Below the pieces are notes generated by a model. That model was not told the DNA's origin. It saw nothing but the letters and a program-made list of their open reading frames with translations, and made no database searches. Positions 27,350 through 35,513 of a stretch of 64,000 bases of DNA are shown one piece after another. Numbering within the stretch: position 1 is the first letter of the stretch; every line of letters starts with the position of its first letter. The stretch is taken from NCBI RefSeq assembly GCF_001552595.1, contig NZ_BCRM01000001.1, forward strand, positions 806,001 to 870,000. The letters run 5' to 3'. A program made the translations under genes and the position numbers. This stretch comes from Rhodococcus erythropolis NBRC 15567. GTDB taxonomy: Bacteria; Actinomycetota; Actinomycetes; Mycobacteriales; Mycobacteriaceae.

Positions 27350-29041
27350 ATGTCTGATCACACAACTCTCGGCAGTTCGAGATCGGCACGTGCCGGTCGC
27401 GAACTCGCGCTGACAATAGGGGCGGTGGCTGGACTCATCTGTGTTCTCGCCGCCGCGGCATCGATGCTGTTCGGCATCAAGCCGCTCGTCTTTCGTTCGG
27501 GTTCGATGTCTCCCGAAATCACCACTGGCTCCTTGGCATTGGCTCGAACCGTGCCCGCCACCGACCTCTCAGTGGGCGACGTCGTAAGCGTCGTCAACGG
27601 ACAGGGCACGCGCATCACACACCGCGTGTACGAACTTGACCAGCAGGCTGGTAACTCCGTCACGGTGACTCTCAAGGGCGACGCAAATGCCAAGCCAGAC
27701 GTGGAGCCCTACTTCATCACCGAAGCCGACCGCATTTTCTTCAGCGTCGGGGGCCTGGGCTACGCAATTGCTTGGCTCTCCAGCCCACTCGCGATCTTCC
27801 TCGGCGGAGCGTTGGTCGGCGGATTGGTGATCATTGCCTTCCGGCCCAACTCTCGCCGCAAGGATTCGGATGACGGTCCGAGTGGAGGAGTTGGCAGTGT
27901 GGACACGGAAGCCGCTGCAACGATGGAGTTTCCGATGGTTTCTTCGAGCAGCGGGACAGGCGGATATCGCTCGGCGTTCTCGCTCCGAAAGCTTGCGGTT
28001 CTCGGTGTCTCGGCCTTTGCACTGATCGGTGTTACGCAGGTGAGCGGTACCGCAGCGGCTTTCACAGACACTGCCGTCGCAACGAGTGGTGCCATTACCG
28101 TGAGCGGGAAGATCAATCCTGCAACGAGCAGCGTCAGTTGCACGACAAACGGCATAGGTGGCTCTCAATCGTCCACTGTTAAGTGGAGTCACATAGGCCC
28201 CCAATATCGCTACGAGGCGCGGTACTACAACGGAAACTCGTTGATGAAAACATGGGGATACGATCCCGGTGTCGGTGCCGCAGTAGGAACCCAGGTCTCA
28301 TCCACTATCTACTACACAGATGCTGGTTACAGCGTTTTCAACTCATACACGTACACGCTTCGCATCTACACGATCAACCGAATCACGGGCGAATCGTCAA
28401 CGGACTGGCGAGGGTGGAACCTACGCCAACCTGCGTCTCAGACAAGCATCTATTGCCAAGGTGAGGCAGGCTCGATCGCCGGCGCGGCTGTCGCTGAAAC
28501 TGAGCAGCTTGCTCGCGGAGTTGCTCCGACAACCGCGACGGCTGCCGAGACCACCACGTCCAGTACACCGACAACGACAGGCACGTCGACGACGGCTCCC
28601 ACTACGGCTGACGTGACAACCACGACCGGTCCCACCACAACAACGGAGACCTCGACCAGCACTACGACTCAGTCGACAACTCCGACAACGACAACGGATG
28701 CAACGACGACAACGGATGCAACCACGACAACCAGCACGACCACGAAGGAAGCGCCGGTGGCATTGGGTGCGGCGCAGACATCGCTGACCGGCTACAGCGC
28801 AGCGTTGATGCAGGACGGTGCCAGCGTCGCAGTGGTGGTCACCGATAGTTCGGGTACGGCGGTGTCGAGCACACCGGTGAGCGCCACGGCGACCGTGATG
28901 TGGCAGTCTGACGCAGACGACCTGTGGATCGTGGACGGCGCCAACGTTTATCGAGTCAATGCCGCAACGGGTGTCTCGGAGAAGAACCCCTCCGGCGAAG
29001 CTCCCGCAGAGATCGCTGCCTGGATCGACGGGCAGAAGTGA
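27350..29041 (+). CDS. Signal peptidase I fused to a SipW-type substrate domain and Thr-rich stalk
   Basis: A 563-aa multidomain protein. Residues 1-165 form a second S26B signal peptidase: TM about 20-42, Ser52 in RSGSMSPEI, His91 in RITHRV, Asp111 in GDAN, TM about 137-163. After a cytoplasmic linker (164-212) comes a complete SipW-type signal segment (KLAVLGVSAFALIGVTQVSG, 214-233, then TAAAFTDTAVATSGAI). An extracytoplasmic domain rich in Tyr and Thr with cysteines follows (about 250-390). A mucin-like Thr/Ser/Pro/Ala stalk (about 392-475) and a roughly 90-residue C-terminal domain complete it. Predicted topology puts the active site and the cleavage site on the same outer face, so self-processing is possible. 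No frameshift is needed to join the parts. Confidence 0.85.
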   Translation: MSDHTTLGSSRSARAGRELALTIGAVAGLICVLAAAASMLFGIKPLVFRSGSMSPEITTGSLALARTVPATDLSVGDVVSVVNGQGTRITHRVYELDQQAGNSVTVTLKGDANAKPDVEPYFITEADRIFFSVGGLGYAIAWLSSPLAIFLGGALVGGLVIIAFRPNSRRKDSDDGPSGGVGSVDTEAAATMEFPMVSSSSGTGGYRSAFSLRKLAVLGVSAFALIGVTQVSGTAAAFTDTAVATSGAITVSGKINPATSSVSCTTNGIGGSQSSTVKWSHIGPQYRYEARYYNGNSLMKTWGYDPGVGAAVGTQVSSTIYYTDAGYSVFNSYTYTLRIYTINRITGESSTDWRGWNLRQPASQTSIYCQGEAGSIAGAAVAETEQLARGVAPTTATAAETTTSSTPTTTGTSTTAPTTADVTTTTGPTTTTETSTSTTTQSTTPTTTTDATTTTDATTTTSTTTKEAPVALGAAQTSLTGYSAALMQDGASVAVVVTDSSGTAVSSTPVSATATVMWQSDADDLWIVDGANVYRVNAATGVSEKNPSGEAPAEIAAWIDGQK

Positions 29042-29700
29042 TGAATAAAGAACAGAGGGAATTCGGGGACGGGAGAGTTCGGATGAATGATCGTATCGTT
29101 CCCGCAAGTCGATGGAACGCGAGACGTACCAGAATGATCGGGGTATCGCTGGTCGTACTCGGCGGAGCGGCATTCCTGACGGGCTGTGCTGATACCGGCT
29201 CGCTGGGTTCCTCAGGCGGCGGCAAGCCCACCACGACCACTTCCGTTCCGGCTACGACTACCCCTGTCGTGACTACTCCGGTCGAATCCGGTTCGTTGGC
29301 GCTGAAAACCGTCACTGCACCAACATGGACGGATCAGAACGGTCCGATCGACCTTTCGACAATGGTTGTCGTGCCGGGCGACGTTCTGACCTATCACGCC
29401 AGTTTCGCGTTGGAGATCAAGGGAACTGAAATGAAGGCAAAGCTGTCGACCAGTGATCTGGGTGTCTCCGGCGGAGCTGCTCTGGTTGCCCAGCTGAAGC
29501 CGGTCACGGAAGTCAAGCTCGATGGTGTACCAGTGCCGGTCGGTGCGGACGGAACTGTGGTCAGTACGTCGAAGGACGGCAAGATCGTCGATGTGGCAAT
29601 ACGTTTCACCTTCGACAAGGATTCCGCGACAGCGGTGTCAATGGATCAGTCGTTGAACTTGGCGCGATTCGACGTGAATCTGGTGCAGATACCTGCATGA
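29041..29700 (+). CDS. Lipoprotein paralogue of secreted protein A
   Basis: Up to 219 aa. A hydrophobic segment ends in a lipobox FLTGC, so the protein is predicted to be lipid-anchored. A Thr/Pro/Val-rich spacer then leads to a beta domain homologous to the C-terminal part of the 25012 gene product (shared VxPGDVLTY, PVT, VVSTSKD/VVITSANND and the ending LxxFxVxLxQ). ATG 29041 overlaps the fusion gene stop by one base; ATG 29083 with a GGGAGAG site is an equally good start. It may be the membrane anchor or nucleator of the secreted protein(s). Last gene of the locus before a strong terminator. Confidence 0.75.
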   Translation: MNKEQREFGDGRVRMNDRIVPASRWNARRTRMIGVSLVVLGGAAFLTGCADTGSLGSSGGGKPTTTTSVPATTTPVVTTPVESGSLALKTVTAPTWTDQNGPIDLSTMVVVPGDVLTYHASFALEIKGTEMKAKLSTSDLGVSGGAALVAQLKPVTEVKLDGVPVPVGADGTVVSTSKDGKIVDVAIRFTFDKDSATAVSMDQSLNLARFDVNLVQIPA

Positions 29701-29736
29701 TAAGGCGCGGTCGACGCCAGAGTAATAGCTGTTCAG

Positions 29737-29776
29737 AAGTGAGGCCGGGTAGCAGATTTGCTACCCGGCCTCACTT
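29737..29776. terminator. Strong terminator hairpin after the SipW locus
   Basis: A perfect 18-bp stem (29737-29754 with 29759-29776) has a GATT loop. It lies between the lipoprotein gene and the convergent GSxxx-repeat protein gene and can serve both strands. Confidence 0.85.
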
Positions 29777-29798
29777 TGTGAATTGTTGTAGGGGGCGG

Positions 29799-30506
29799 TT
29801 ATCCGATGAATGTGACCGACTTGCCGAGCGATCCGACATCAAGCGATCCGGAGCTGGCAGATCCGGTCTTTACTGATCCGGTGTCGAGTGAACCGAAGCT
29901 CGCCGACCCCAAATTCAGGGAACCGAAATCGAGTGATCCGGTTCCGCCGGGCGTGACGGGTGTATCGGTGGAATCAAGCGTGAGGTCTACACTCCAGTTC
30001 GGCGTAATACTGCCGTTCTGCGACGAATTCCCTGCTTCGAAGGGCATTCCGATGACGAAGGCAACCTTGGCACTTTGGCCCGGTGCGAGGTGGACCGAGT
30101 TCAACTGGGTCCTTGGTGTGGCGGCATTGCCGGTGACGGTGAGCGGATTGCCGGCGACGCCATTTACGTCGACACGAAGGAATGCTTCCATGCCGTCGCT
30201 GATTTCGTAATCTCCGACGTAGAAGTGTGCCTCACCTGCGCGGTCCGATGCGTTTCGGACGTAAAATGTGGTTGTGTTGGTCCCACCCGGGATGAGTATG
30301 TCTGTGCTCCAGACGATTTTGGAAGTATCTCCCCAGGTCGAGTAGTCCGCGGAGTACTCGATGATTCCACTCTCACCGTCCGCTGCGTGAGCGAGCGACG
30401 GCATCAGCGCTCCGCCCACCAGTGCAAGTACGAGGGCCGTGAGTATCCCAATGACTGTGCTCCATAGCGCACCAGGCTTTCGAGATGAGTAACTGATAGT
30501 TTTCAT
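29799..30506 (-). CDS. Secreted protein with C-terminal GSxxx pentapeptide repeats
   Basis: A 235-aa protein with a standard Sec signal peptide (STVIGILTALVLALVGGALMPSLAHA, cleavage after residue 41). The mature part is a beta-rich domain: IIEYSADYSTWGDTSKIVWSTDILIPGGTN, then FYVRNASD, resembling TasA-like surface proteins. A Thr/Pro linker and eight consecutive GSxxx pentapeptides (residues 190-229) follow, ending KSVTFIG. The start at 30506 is chosen as the ATG before the signal peptide. No enzyme motif is seen. It faces the SipW locus across a shared terminator and may be a surface partner. Confidence 0.7.
   Translation of the reverse strand: MKTISYSSRKPGALWSTVIGILTALVLALVGGALMPSLAHAADGESGIIEYSADYSTWGDTSKIVWSTDILIPGGTNTTTFYVRNASDRAGEAHFYVGDYEISDGMEAFLRVDVNGVAGNPLTVTGNAATPRTQLNSVHLAPGQSAKVAFVIGMPFEAGNSSQNGSITPNWSVDLTLDSTDTPVTPGGTGSLDFGSLNLGSASFGSLDTGSVKTGSASSGSLDVGSLGKSVTFIG
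29820..29939 (-). repeat. 15-bp-period repeat encoding eight GSxxx units
   Basis: Eight degenerate 15-bp units encode GSLDF, GSLNL, GSASF, GSLDT, GSVKT, GSASS, GSLDV and GSLGK. The Gly-Ser at positions 1-2 is strictly kept and position 3 is mostly Leu. Confidence 0.85.
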
Positions 30507-30864
30507 AACTCCGAATTCTAGTCGGACAAACGTCCGAGCGTGACGAGTTGTGAGAGCTAACTGTATGTTGTGCAACAATTTTCGGAAGTCTGACGAATCT
30601 ACTGGGAGGCAGCTGAAAATGAACTGTGATCGGAGCGGATGTGAGCCGCAGATTGGGGGCGCGGATAGCTGGTTGATCGCTTGTCGAGTGGGTTTCGATG
30701 CCGGCCATGCGGGGTAAAGGATTCTCATCTGCAATGGCTTCAGTCGCTGTGTAGATGTTGATTCGGCATTTGGTATTTCTTACAGATTCAGCTATCTTAC
30801 TGCAAAGTAAGTATGAATTCGGCAATCGATCGGGGCGATTGCCGACCTGAGTACGAGGACCGAT
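30507..30864. other. Divergent intergenic region
   Basis: 358 bp between the divergent GSxxx-repeat gene and the secreted protein gene at 30865. It is AT-richer than its surroundings and should hold both promoters. A short inverted repeat CTTACT-GCAA-AGTAAG lies at about 30796-30811, roughly 55 bp upstream of the 30865 start. No gene or RNA was recognised. Confidence 0.4.
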
Positions 30865-32148
30865 ATGCGGTTAAACCTGGGGGCCGTAGTTCGGCGACGT
30901 CGTTGGGCGCGCGACGTATTGGCAGCCACGGCGGCATGTGCGCTGGCGATGTCCGCGTTGCTGTCGGTCCAGACATCAGCCTCGGCGTCCGAACTGGACG
31001 AGTATGTGAACTTGCCTTTGGTGAATCGGAATGCCGAACACGGTCCGGGCGGTGTCCATCCCGCGTTGCCGACTGATCTCGGCACCTTGCAAGCCCTTGT
31101 GGAAGAAGCCCGCGCCAGTGGTCGCAGTCCGGAATCCTATGCGGCCTTGCTGTTTCAGTATCGATTGGTCGCTGCCACGGAAGCCGCCGGAATCGATCTC
31201 TCATCGTGGAACCCGCGCGCCGGAGTGTCGGCTAATCGCACCAACCTGGTGAAGTCGTACCGCTACTACGAGGATCTGCAACTCGGGCACCCGGAATTGC
31301 AGTGGGCGGGCATGGGCGGACAGGTAGGCGCAGACTTCGGCGGGGGACTGATCGACTTCGAACTGATGGCGGACGTGTACTCGTTTCCGAATCTCCAGCA
31401 GGTTGCCAATTCGATAGTTTCTCAGGTCACGGATCAGGTTGGCGTGCAGGCGCTGAACCAATTGCCGGCAGGGCTGCGCGCACTCGCGGCGGTGGGCAGG
31501 AACGTCACGGCGGACGACTTGGATTATGTGCTGGGGATGATCCTGGTGATGCAGAAGAACATCTTCTCGGATCTGATGCCGATGCATCAGGCATACGTGG
31601 ATGAAGGGCTTCCTGCACTGGAGGAAATGCAGAGTGCCGGACTATTCGGCAAGGATGTCATGGACGCCTGGCGTGATGTCGCGTCCAGTGATTCGAATCG
31701 GATCGCACTGGGGAACGTTGCGCTGCTCCAACGTGAGCAAGGGGTGATCATCCGCGACCAGTGGGATACCGTGCGCGCCTACAAAGGTGATGTGGGAGAA
31801 GCGATCACCTACGCATCGACCGTTGCCGGCTCGCCCTCGGTCGCCGGCGTGGTCCCGCCTCGCTCGTTCCGGCCCCTCGAGTTCACGACGACACTCGCCG
31901 ACGGACGCACCGCGAACGTGACGATGCCGCTGCCGGATTGGAACTGGTCGGTGTACGAGGACCGGTGGGACTACATCACCTCACAGCTATTGCCGAAGTA
32001 CCGAGCGATGGTCGAAGAAGATTGGCCACGGCTCGTAGCCACATTGAGTGTTCCCTACGAAATTCAATTGGAGAGCCACCGCCCGATGATGACCCTCCCA
32101 CAAACTCTCGAATCGGCCCTCTCCAGTTTGAAAGTGACGGTTCAGTGA
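30865..32148 (+). CDS. Secreted protein of unrecognised family
   Basis: A 427-aa protein with an Arg-rich N-terminus and Sec signal peptide (AATAACALAMSALLSVQTSASA, cleavage near residue 42). The mature chain is mostly helical, with segments such as TDLGTLQALVEEARASGRSPESYAALLFQYRLV and VGAQALNQLPAGLRAL-like stretches and no cysteines. I recognise no catalytic motif and no named family. It overlaps the following LIP-like gene by one base (TGATG), so the two products are made together, probably as an exported pair. Confidence 0.65.
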   Translation: MRLNLGAVVRRRRWARDVLAATAACALAMSALLSVQTSASASELDEYVNLPLVNRNAEHGPGGVHPALPTDLGTLQALVEEARASGRSPESYAALLFQYRLVAATEAAGIDLSSWNPRAGVSANRTNLVKSYRYYEDLQLGHPELQWAGMGGQVGADFGGGLIDFELMADVYSFPNLQQVANSIVSQVTDQVGVQALNQLPAGLRALAAVGRNVTADDLDYVLGMILVMQKNIFSDLMPMHQAYVDEGLPALEEMQSAGLFGKDVMDAWRDVASSDSNRIALGNVALLQREQGVIIRDQWDTVRAYKGDVGEAITYASTVAGSPSVAGVVPPRSFRPLEFTTTLADGRTANVTMPLPDWNWSVYEDRWDYITSQLLPKYRAMVEEDWPRLVATLSVPYEIQLESHRPMMTLPQTLESALSSLKVTVQ

Positions 32149-33533
32149 TGTCGTCGGCGACATTCCGAAGGTTGGCGCCGCTGGTAGCGCTGACCGTTGC
32201 GCTGGTCCTGCCAGCAACGGCCGGAGCTGAGGTGCCGGACAATGATGTCCCGAAAGACGTGCAAACTCCTGTATCCGAGGAGTTTCGGACCGACACCCCA
32301 ACTCTGGGAGAGGTATTCAACGGGTTCACCGTCGGTGCTCTCAGTTCAGGGGAGTTCGCATCCGAAGAGGAGATCTTCACTGCTCTCACCGCCGATGATC
32401 CGTTTTACGACGAGCCGGTGTTGACCGGCGCCGAGCGTCCCGGTGATCTCCTGAAGTCGAAGAAGGTGGATGTACTGTTCACCGGATACAGACCGGGACA
32501 GCTCGACGCCTACAAGATCATGTATGTCACAACCGGAATCGACGGTTCGACGCCGGTAGTGAGCACTGGAATCATGATGATCCCGATCGACGGAACGCCG
32601 GCGTCGGAGAAGAAGATCATCAGCTATCAGGAGGCCAACGACAGCGTCGGCGGCTACTGTCATCCGAGTTCACACTGGACCGGCGGCGATCCGCTGGACG
32701 GCGCCTCCTGGTCGGCCTTGGGTCCACTGGCGCTGATGTTCGGAAAAGGCTATGCCGTAGTGATTTCCGACGTCGGGAACAACGGAGACCGTGATCCCCA
32801 CGGTGTCTTCGCGGGTAAGTTCGCCGGGCACGCCCAGTTGGATGCAGTGCGCGCAGCATTTCAGCTGCAGGATTCCGAGCTGAATCCGGAGGCGGAGATT
32901 GCGTTGTTCGGAATCGCTGGTGGTGGAGTCGGTTCGGCATTCGCCGCAGAATCTGCGCAGTCCTACGCGCCGGAACTCGATATCGTCTCGACAGTCCTCG
33001 AGGGCATGGTGATCAAGCCCCGAACATTCATGGAGACAACAGATTCCTCGGTCGGCGCGGGCTTCGGATTTGCGACGCTCCTCGGTCTCGAACCGTGGTA
33101 TCCCGAGATGAAGTTGAACGACAAGCTCAATCCCGTGGGCCGAGTGATTGCCGACGTGTACCGGGGTGAGTGCCAGATGCCGGCGTACTTCACGCTTCCG
33201 TTCGTACCGTTGGCAAGCCTTTTCGCGCCGGGAATCGATCCGATCACAGAACCCAGCTTCCAGCGTGCGTACGACGACAACGTATTGGGCCACGGTGCTC
33301 CGGCGTCGAAGGTATTGATAACTTCGTGCGCAAAGGACGACTCCCCGATGTCACTTGTACCGGCAGCTGATGCGCGAGAACTGGCGGACACGTACAGAAG
33401 CCGAGGGACGGACGTGAGCTATCAGCCCACGGACTGCAGTATGGATCGCGCAGTCGCGGATCCATACGGTTGGGGGACAGACCTGTTCGGAATGCAGACA
33501 ATCGATTGGATAGCCCACAATTTCGACAACTGA
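32148..33533 (+). CDS. LIP-family secretory lipase homologue, catalytic Ser replaced by Ala
   Basis: A 461-aa secreted alpha/beta-hydrolase of the LIP family (secretory lipases, including actinobacterial members). It has a signal peptide ending about ATAGA (residue 26), the conserved core strand IISYQEANDSVGGYCHPSS, and the oxyanion/strand region GYAVVISDVGNNG. Where active members have G-x-S-G-G, this one reads GIAGGG: the nucleophile position 257 is Ala (codon GCT at 32916-32918). The usual catalytic His near the C-terminus is also not evident (TDCSMDRAVADPYGW). It may be a pseudoenzyme. It is translationally coupled to the unknown secreted protein upstream. Confidence 0.8.
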   Translation: MSSATFRRLAPLVALTVALVLPATAGAEVPDNDVPKDVQTPVSEEFRTDTPTLGEVFNGFTVGALSSGEFASEEEIFTALTADDPFYDEPVLTGAERPGDLLKSKKVDVLFTGYRPGQLDAYKIMYVTTGIDGSTPVVSTGIMMIPIDGTPASEKKIISYQEANDSVGGYCHPSSHWTGGDPLDGASWSALGPLALMFGKGYAVVISDVGNNGDRDPHGVFAGKFAGHAQLDAVRAAFQLQDSELNPEAEIALFGIAGGGVGSAFAAESAQSYAPELDIVSTVLEGMVIKPRTFMETTDSSVGAGFGFATLLGLEPWYPEMKLNDKLNPVGRVIADVYRGECQMPAYFTLPFVPLASLFAPGIDPITEPSFQRAYDDNVLGHGAPASKVLITSCAKDDSPMSLVPAADARELADTYRSRGTDVSYQPTDCSMDRAVADPYGWGTDLFGMQTIDWIAHNFDN

Positions 33534-33539
33534 GTGAAA

Positions 33540-34763
33540 CTATCCGGTGACAGCGAGACGCAAACTCTGATGGCGCCGTACGAACATGCTGGGGACCCAA
33601 CGTGGCGGGAATTCGGAATCGACTGTGACATGCGAACTGTTTTCGAGAAGTACGGCGATGGCGGTCTTTGCTTCCAGCCTGGCCAGCGCGGCCCCGACAC
33701 AGAAATGTGCTCCCTTGCCGAAGGCGAAATGCGCTCGGAGATTGGCCCGGTCGAGGTTCATCGCGTGTGGCTCGGCGAACGACTCCGGGTCGCGGTTCGC
33801 CGAGCCCCACAGCAGTATGAGATGACTGCCGGCGGGTAGCGCCACTCCGCCGAGGGTTGTGTCCGCATTGACATGTCGGTGGTGTCCGCGAAAAGGCGAC
33901 TCGAGTCTGAGCGTCTCCTCCAGGAATGCGCTCACGAGTAGAGGGTCCTCGCGCAGCTGCGTCTGTATCTCGGGGCGCTCGGCGAGTAGCCGTGCAGAGT
34001 TGGCGATCAGTCCGGCGGTTGATTCGCCACCCGCACCGACGAGTTGCACCAGCATCAGCACGGCCACGTCTTCGCTGAGTTCGCCTGCGTCACAGCAGTG
34101 GACGAGGTCTCCGAGTAGATCGTCGACCGGGTTTGTCCGCGCCTCACGAAACTTGCTGTAGAGGTACCCGGTGAGTTCGGCCGCCGAGTTGACGACGTCC
34201 GTAAACCGTTCCGCCGTCACGATGCCGCTGAGAAGTTCGGTGCTGTCGTAAGACCACGCCAGCAATTGGGGGACGTCGGCTGTCGGCAAGCCGATCAGTG
34301 CGGCAACCATCTGCAGTGGGAGGGTGTCCGCAATCGACGTGACCCAGTCGATGTGGCGACCGTCGAAGCCGTTGTCCCACAACTGCTGCGTGTACCCGAG
34401 CATCGTCGGCTCGAGTGCTCGTATGCGTTTGGCGACCAGTGTCGGCAGGACAAGTTTGCGATGGTGCTGATGGTCGGGTTCGTCGGCGGTCGCGAGGACA
34501 TGAACGGCTTGCCCGCCGCCGTTCATGTCGAACGTCACGGCAGATCCGTCCGGTGTTCGAACCAGTACGCCGGTGAGGTTGGAGGAGAAGTCCTCGGTAC
34601 GGGAAACGGCTTCGGTGACCAGTTCCCACGTCGACACCAGATAGAAGTCGGTATCGGGTATTCGATACACGGGGTGCTCGCGCCGGAGTACGTCGTAGAG
34701 CGGGTAAGGGTCGTCGATATTCGACGGGAGGAAGGGGTTGATGTCCAGCGTCGGTGGTGTCAC
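33540..34763 (-). CDS. Cytochrome P450
   Basis: A 407-aa soluble haem monooxygenase of bacterial class I type. Haem-binding motif FAFGKGAHFCVG with the thiolate ligand Cys355, I-helix motif GAGGEST (Glu instead of Asp before the Thr), and the ExxR motif in EETLR are all present. GTG at 34763 is the start. It probably hydroxylates the substrate degraded by the acyl-CoA genes nearby; redox partners are not encoded next to it. It is divergent from a TetR regulator with palindromes between them. Confidence 0.9.
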   Translation of the reverse strand: MTPPTLDINPFLPSNIDDPYPLYDVLRREHPVYRIPDTDFYLVSTWELVTEAVSRTEDFSSNLTGVLVRTPDGSAVTFDMNGGGQAVHVLATADEPDHQHHRKLVLPTLVAKRIRALEPTMLGYTQQLWDNGFDGRHIDWVTSIADTLPLQMVAALIGLPTADVPQLLAWSYDSTELLSGIVTAERFTDVVNSAAELTGYLYSKFREARTNPVDDLLGDLVHCCDAGELSEDVAVLMLVQLVGAGGESTAGLIANSARLLAERPEIQTQLREDPLLVSAFLEETLRLESPFRGHHRHVNADTTLGGVALPAGSHLILLWGSANRDPESFAEPHAMNLDRANLRAHFAFGKGAHFCVGAALARLEAKTAIAVLLENSSHVTVDSEFPPRWVPSMFVRRHQSLRLAVTG

Positions 34764-34829
34764 GAATGGAAGATTTCACGGCCAGCGAGGAGAAGTCAAC
34801 AGGTGGAAAAGGCCTCTGAACTGGCATTT

Positions 34830-34935
34830 TGAGAAAATCTCACGCACATCGACCCCCTCGTACTTCTCCCAGGTCAGAGGCTCGCGGCCTTCCGTAGCCT
34901 TGAGATTTCTGATTGAATCTGTCTCGAGGTGAGAC
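34830..34935. promoter_or_regulatory. Two palindromes between P450 and TetR genes
   Basis: TGAGA-AAA-TCTCA (34830-34842) and GTCTC-GAGGT-GAGAC (34921-34935) lie in the 185-bp divergent gap. Both contain a TGAGA/TCTCA-like half. They are candidate operators for the adjacent TetR protein. Confidence 0.45.
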
Positions 34936-34948
34936 GAGGTGACGGAGA

Positions 34949-35503
34949 GTGACCGGTGTGAACGAGCGCCGCGCCGCCGACTGGTTGGCCGGCGGTAACC
35001 GCCGTGAACTCGCAACCGAGCGCATCTTCGCGGCTGCAGCAGAGCTGATTCGAGAACAGGGATTCGATCGGTTCAATGCCGACGACGTCGCTTCCCGCGC
35101 AGGCTGTTCGCGGGCGACGCTCTACCGCTACGTGGGTGGCAAGTCCGCGATCCGTGAGGGGCTGTTGTCGCGAGGTGCGGCGTCCGTGGCGAGCCAGGTT
35201 GCGGCTGCCGTCGAATCACTGCGCGGCGACGAGCGGATCGTGGAGTCGATCCTCGTCGCCGTCGACGCGATCAGAGCCGACGCCGCCATGAGCCATGGCC
35301 TTGCGGCGGCGCGGGCCAACGGTATAGACGAGTATCTCGTGTCTTCTCCGTTGCTGCCGCGTACTGCACTCGAACTTGCTGGATTGGATCCCGAAGGTCA
35401 ACAGTCGCAGTGGGTGGTTCGGATCGTGTTGATGCTGTTGGCGTGGCCTCTTGCAGACAGGGCCGCCGAACGACGGATGGTCGAGTCGTTCGTCAGCTCC
35501 TGA
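34949..35503 (+). CDS. TetR family transcriptional regulator
   Basis: A 184-aa regulator with a TetR_N helix-turn-helix (FNADDVASRAGCSRATLYRYVGGKSAIREGLL) and a helical effector domain. The GTG at 34949 follows GACGGAGA; an alternative GTG is 9 bp downstream. It is divergent from the P450 gene and convergent with the dioxygenase gene (10-bp gap), so it most likely controls the P450. Confidence 0.85.
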   Translation: MTGVNERRAADWLAGGNRRELATERIFAAAAELIREQGFDRFNADDVASRAGCSRATLYRYVGGKSAIREGLLSRGAASVASQVAAAVESLRGDERIVESILVAVDAIRADAAMSHGLAAARANGIDEYLVSSPLLPRTALELAGLDPEGQQSQWVVRIVLMLLAWPLADRAAERRMVESFVSS

Positions 35504-35513
35504 GGCTGCCGCG

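Noticed and set aside
28500-28750. Repetitive ACA/ACG-rich DNA considered as a satellite or CRISPR-like array
   Set aside because: It is the in-frame codon repetition of the Thr-rich stalk in the fusion protein, with no repeat-spacer structure.
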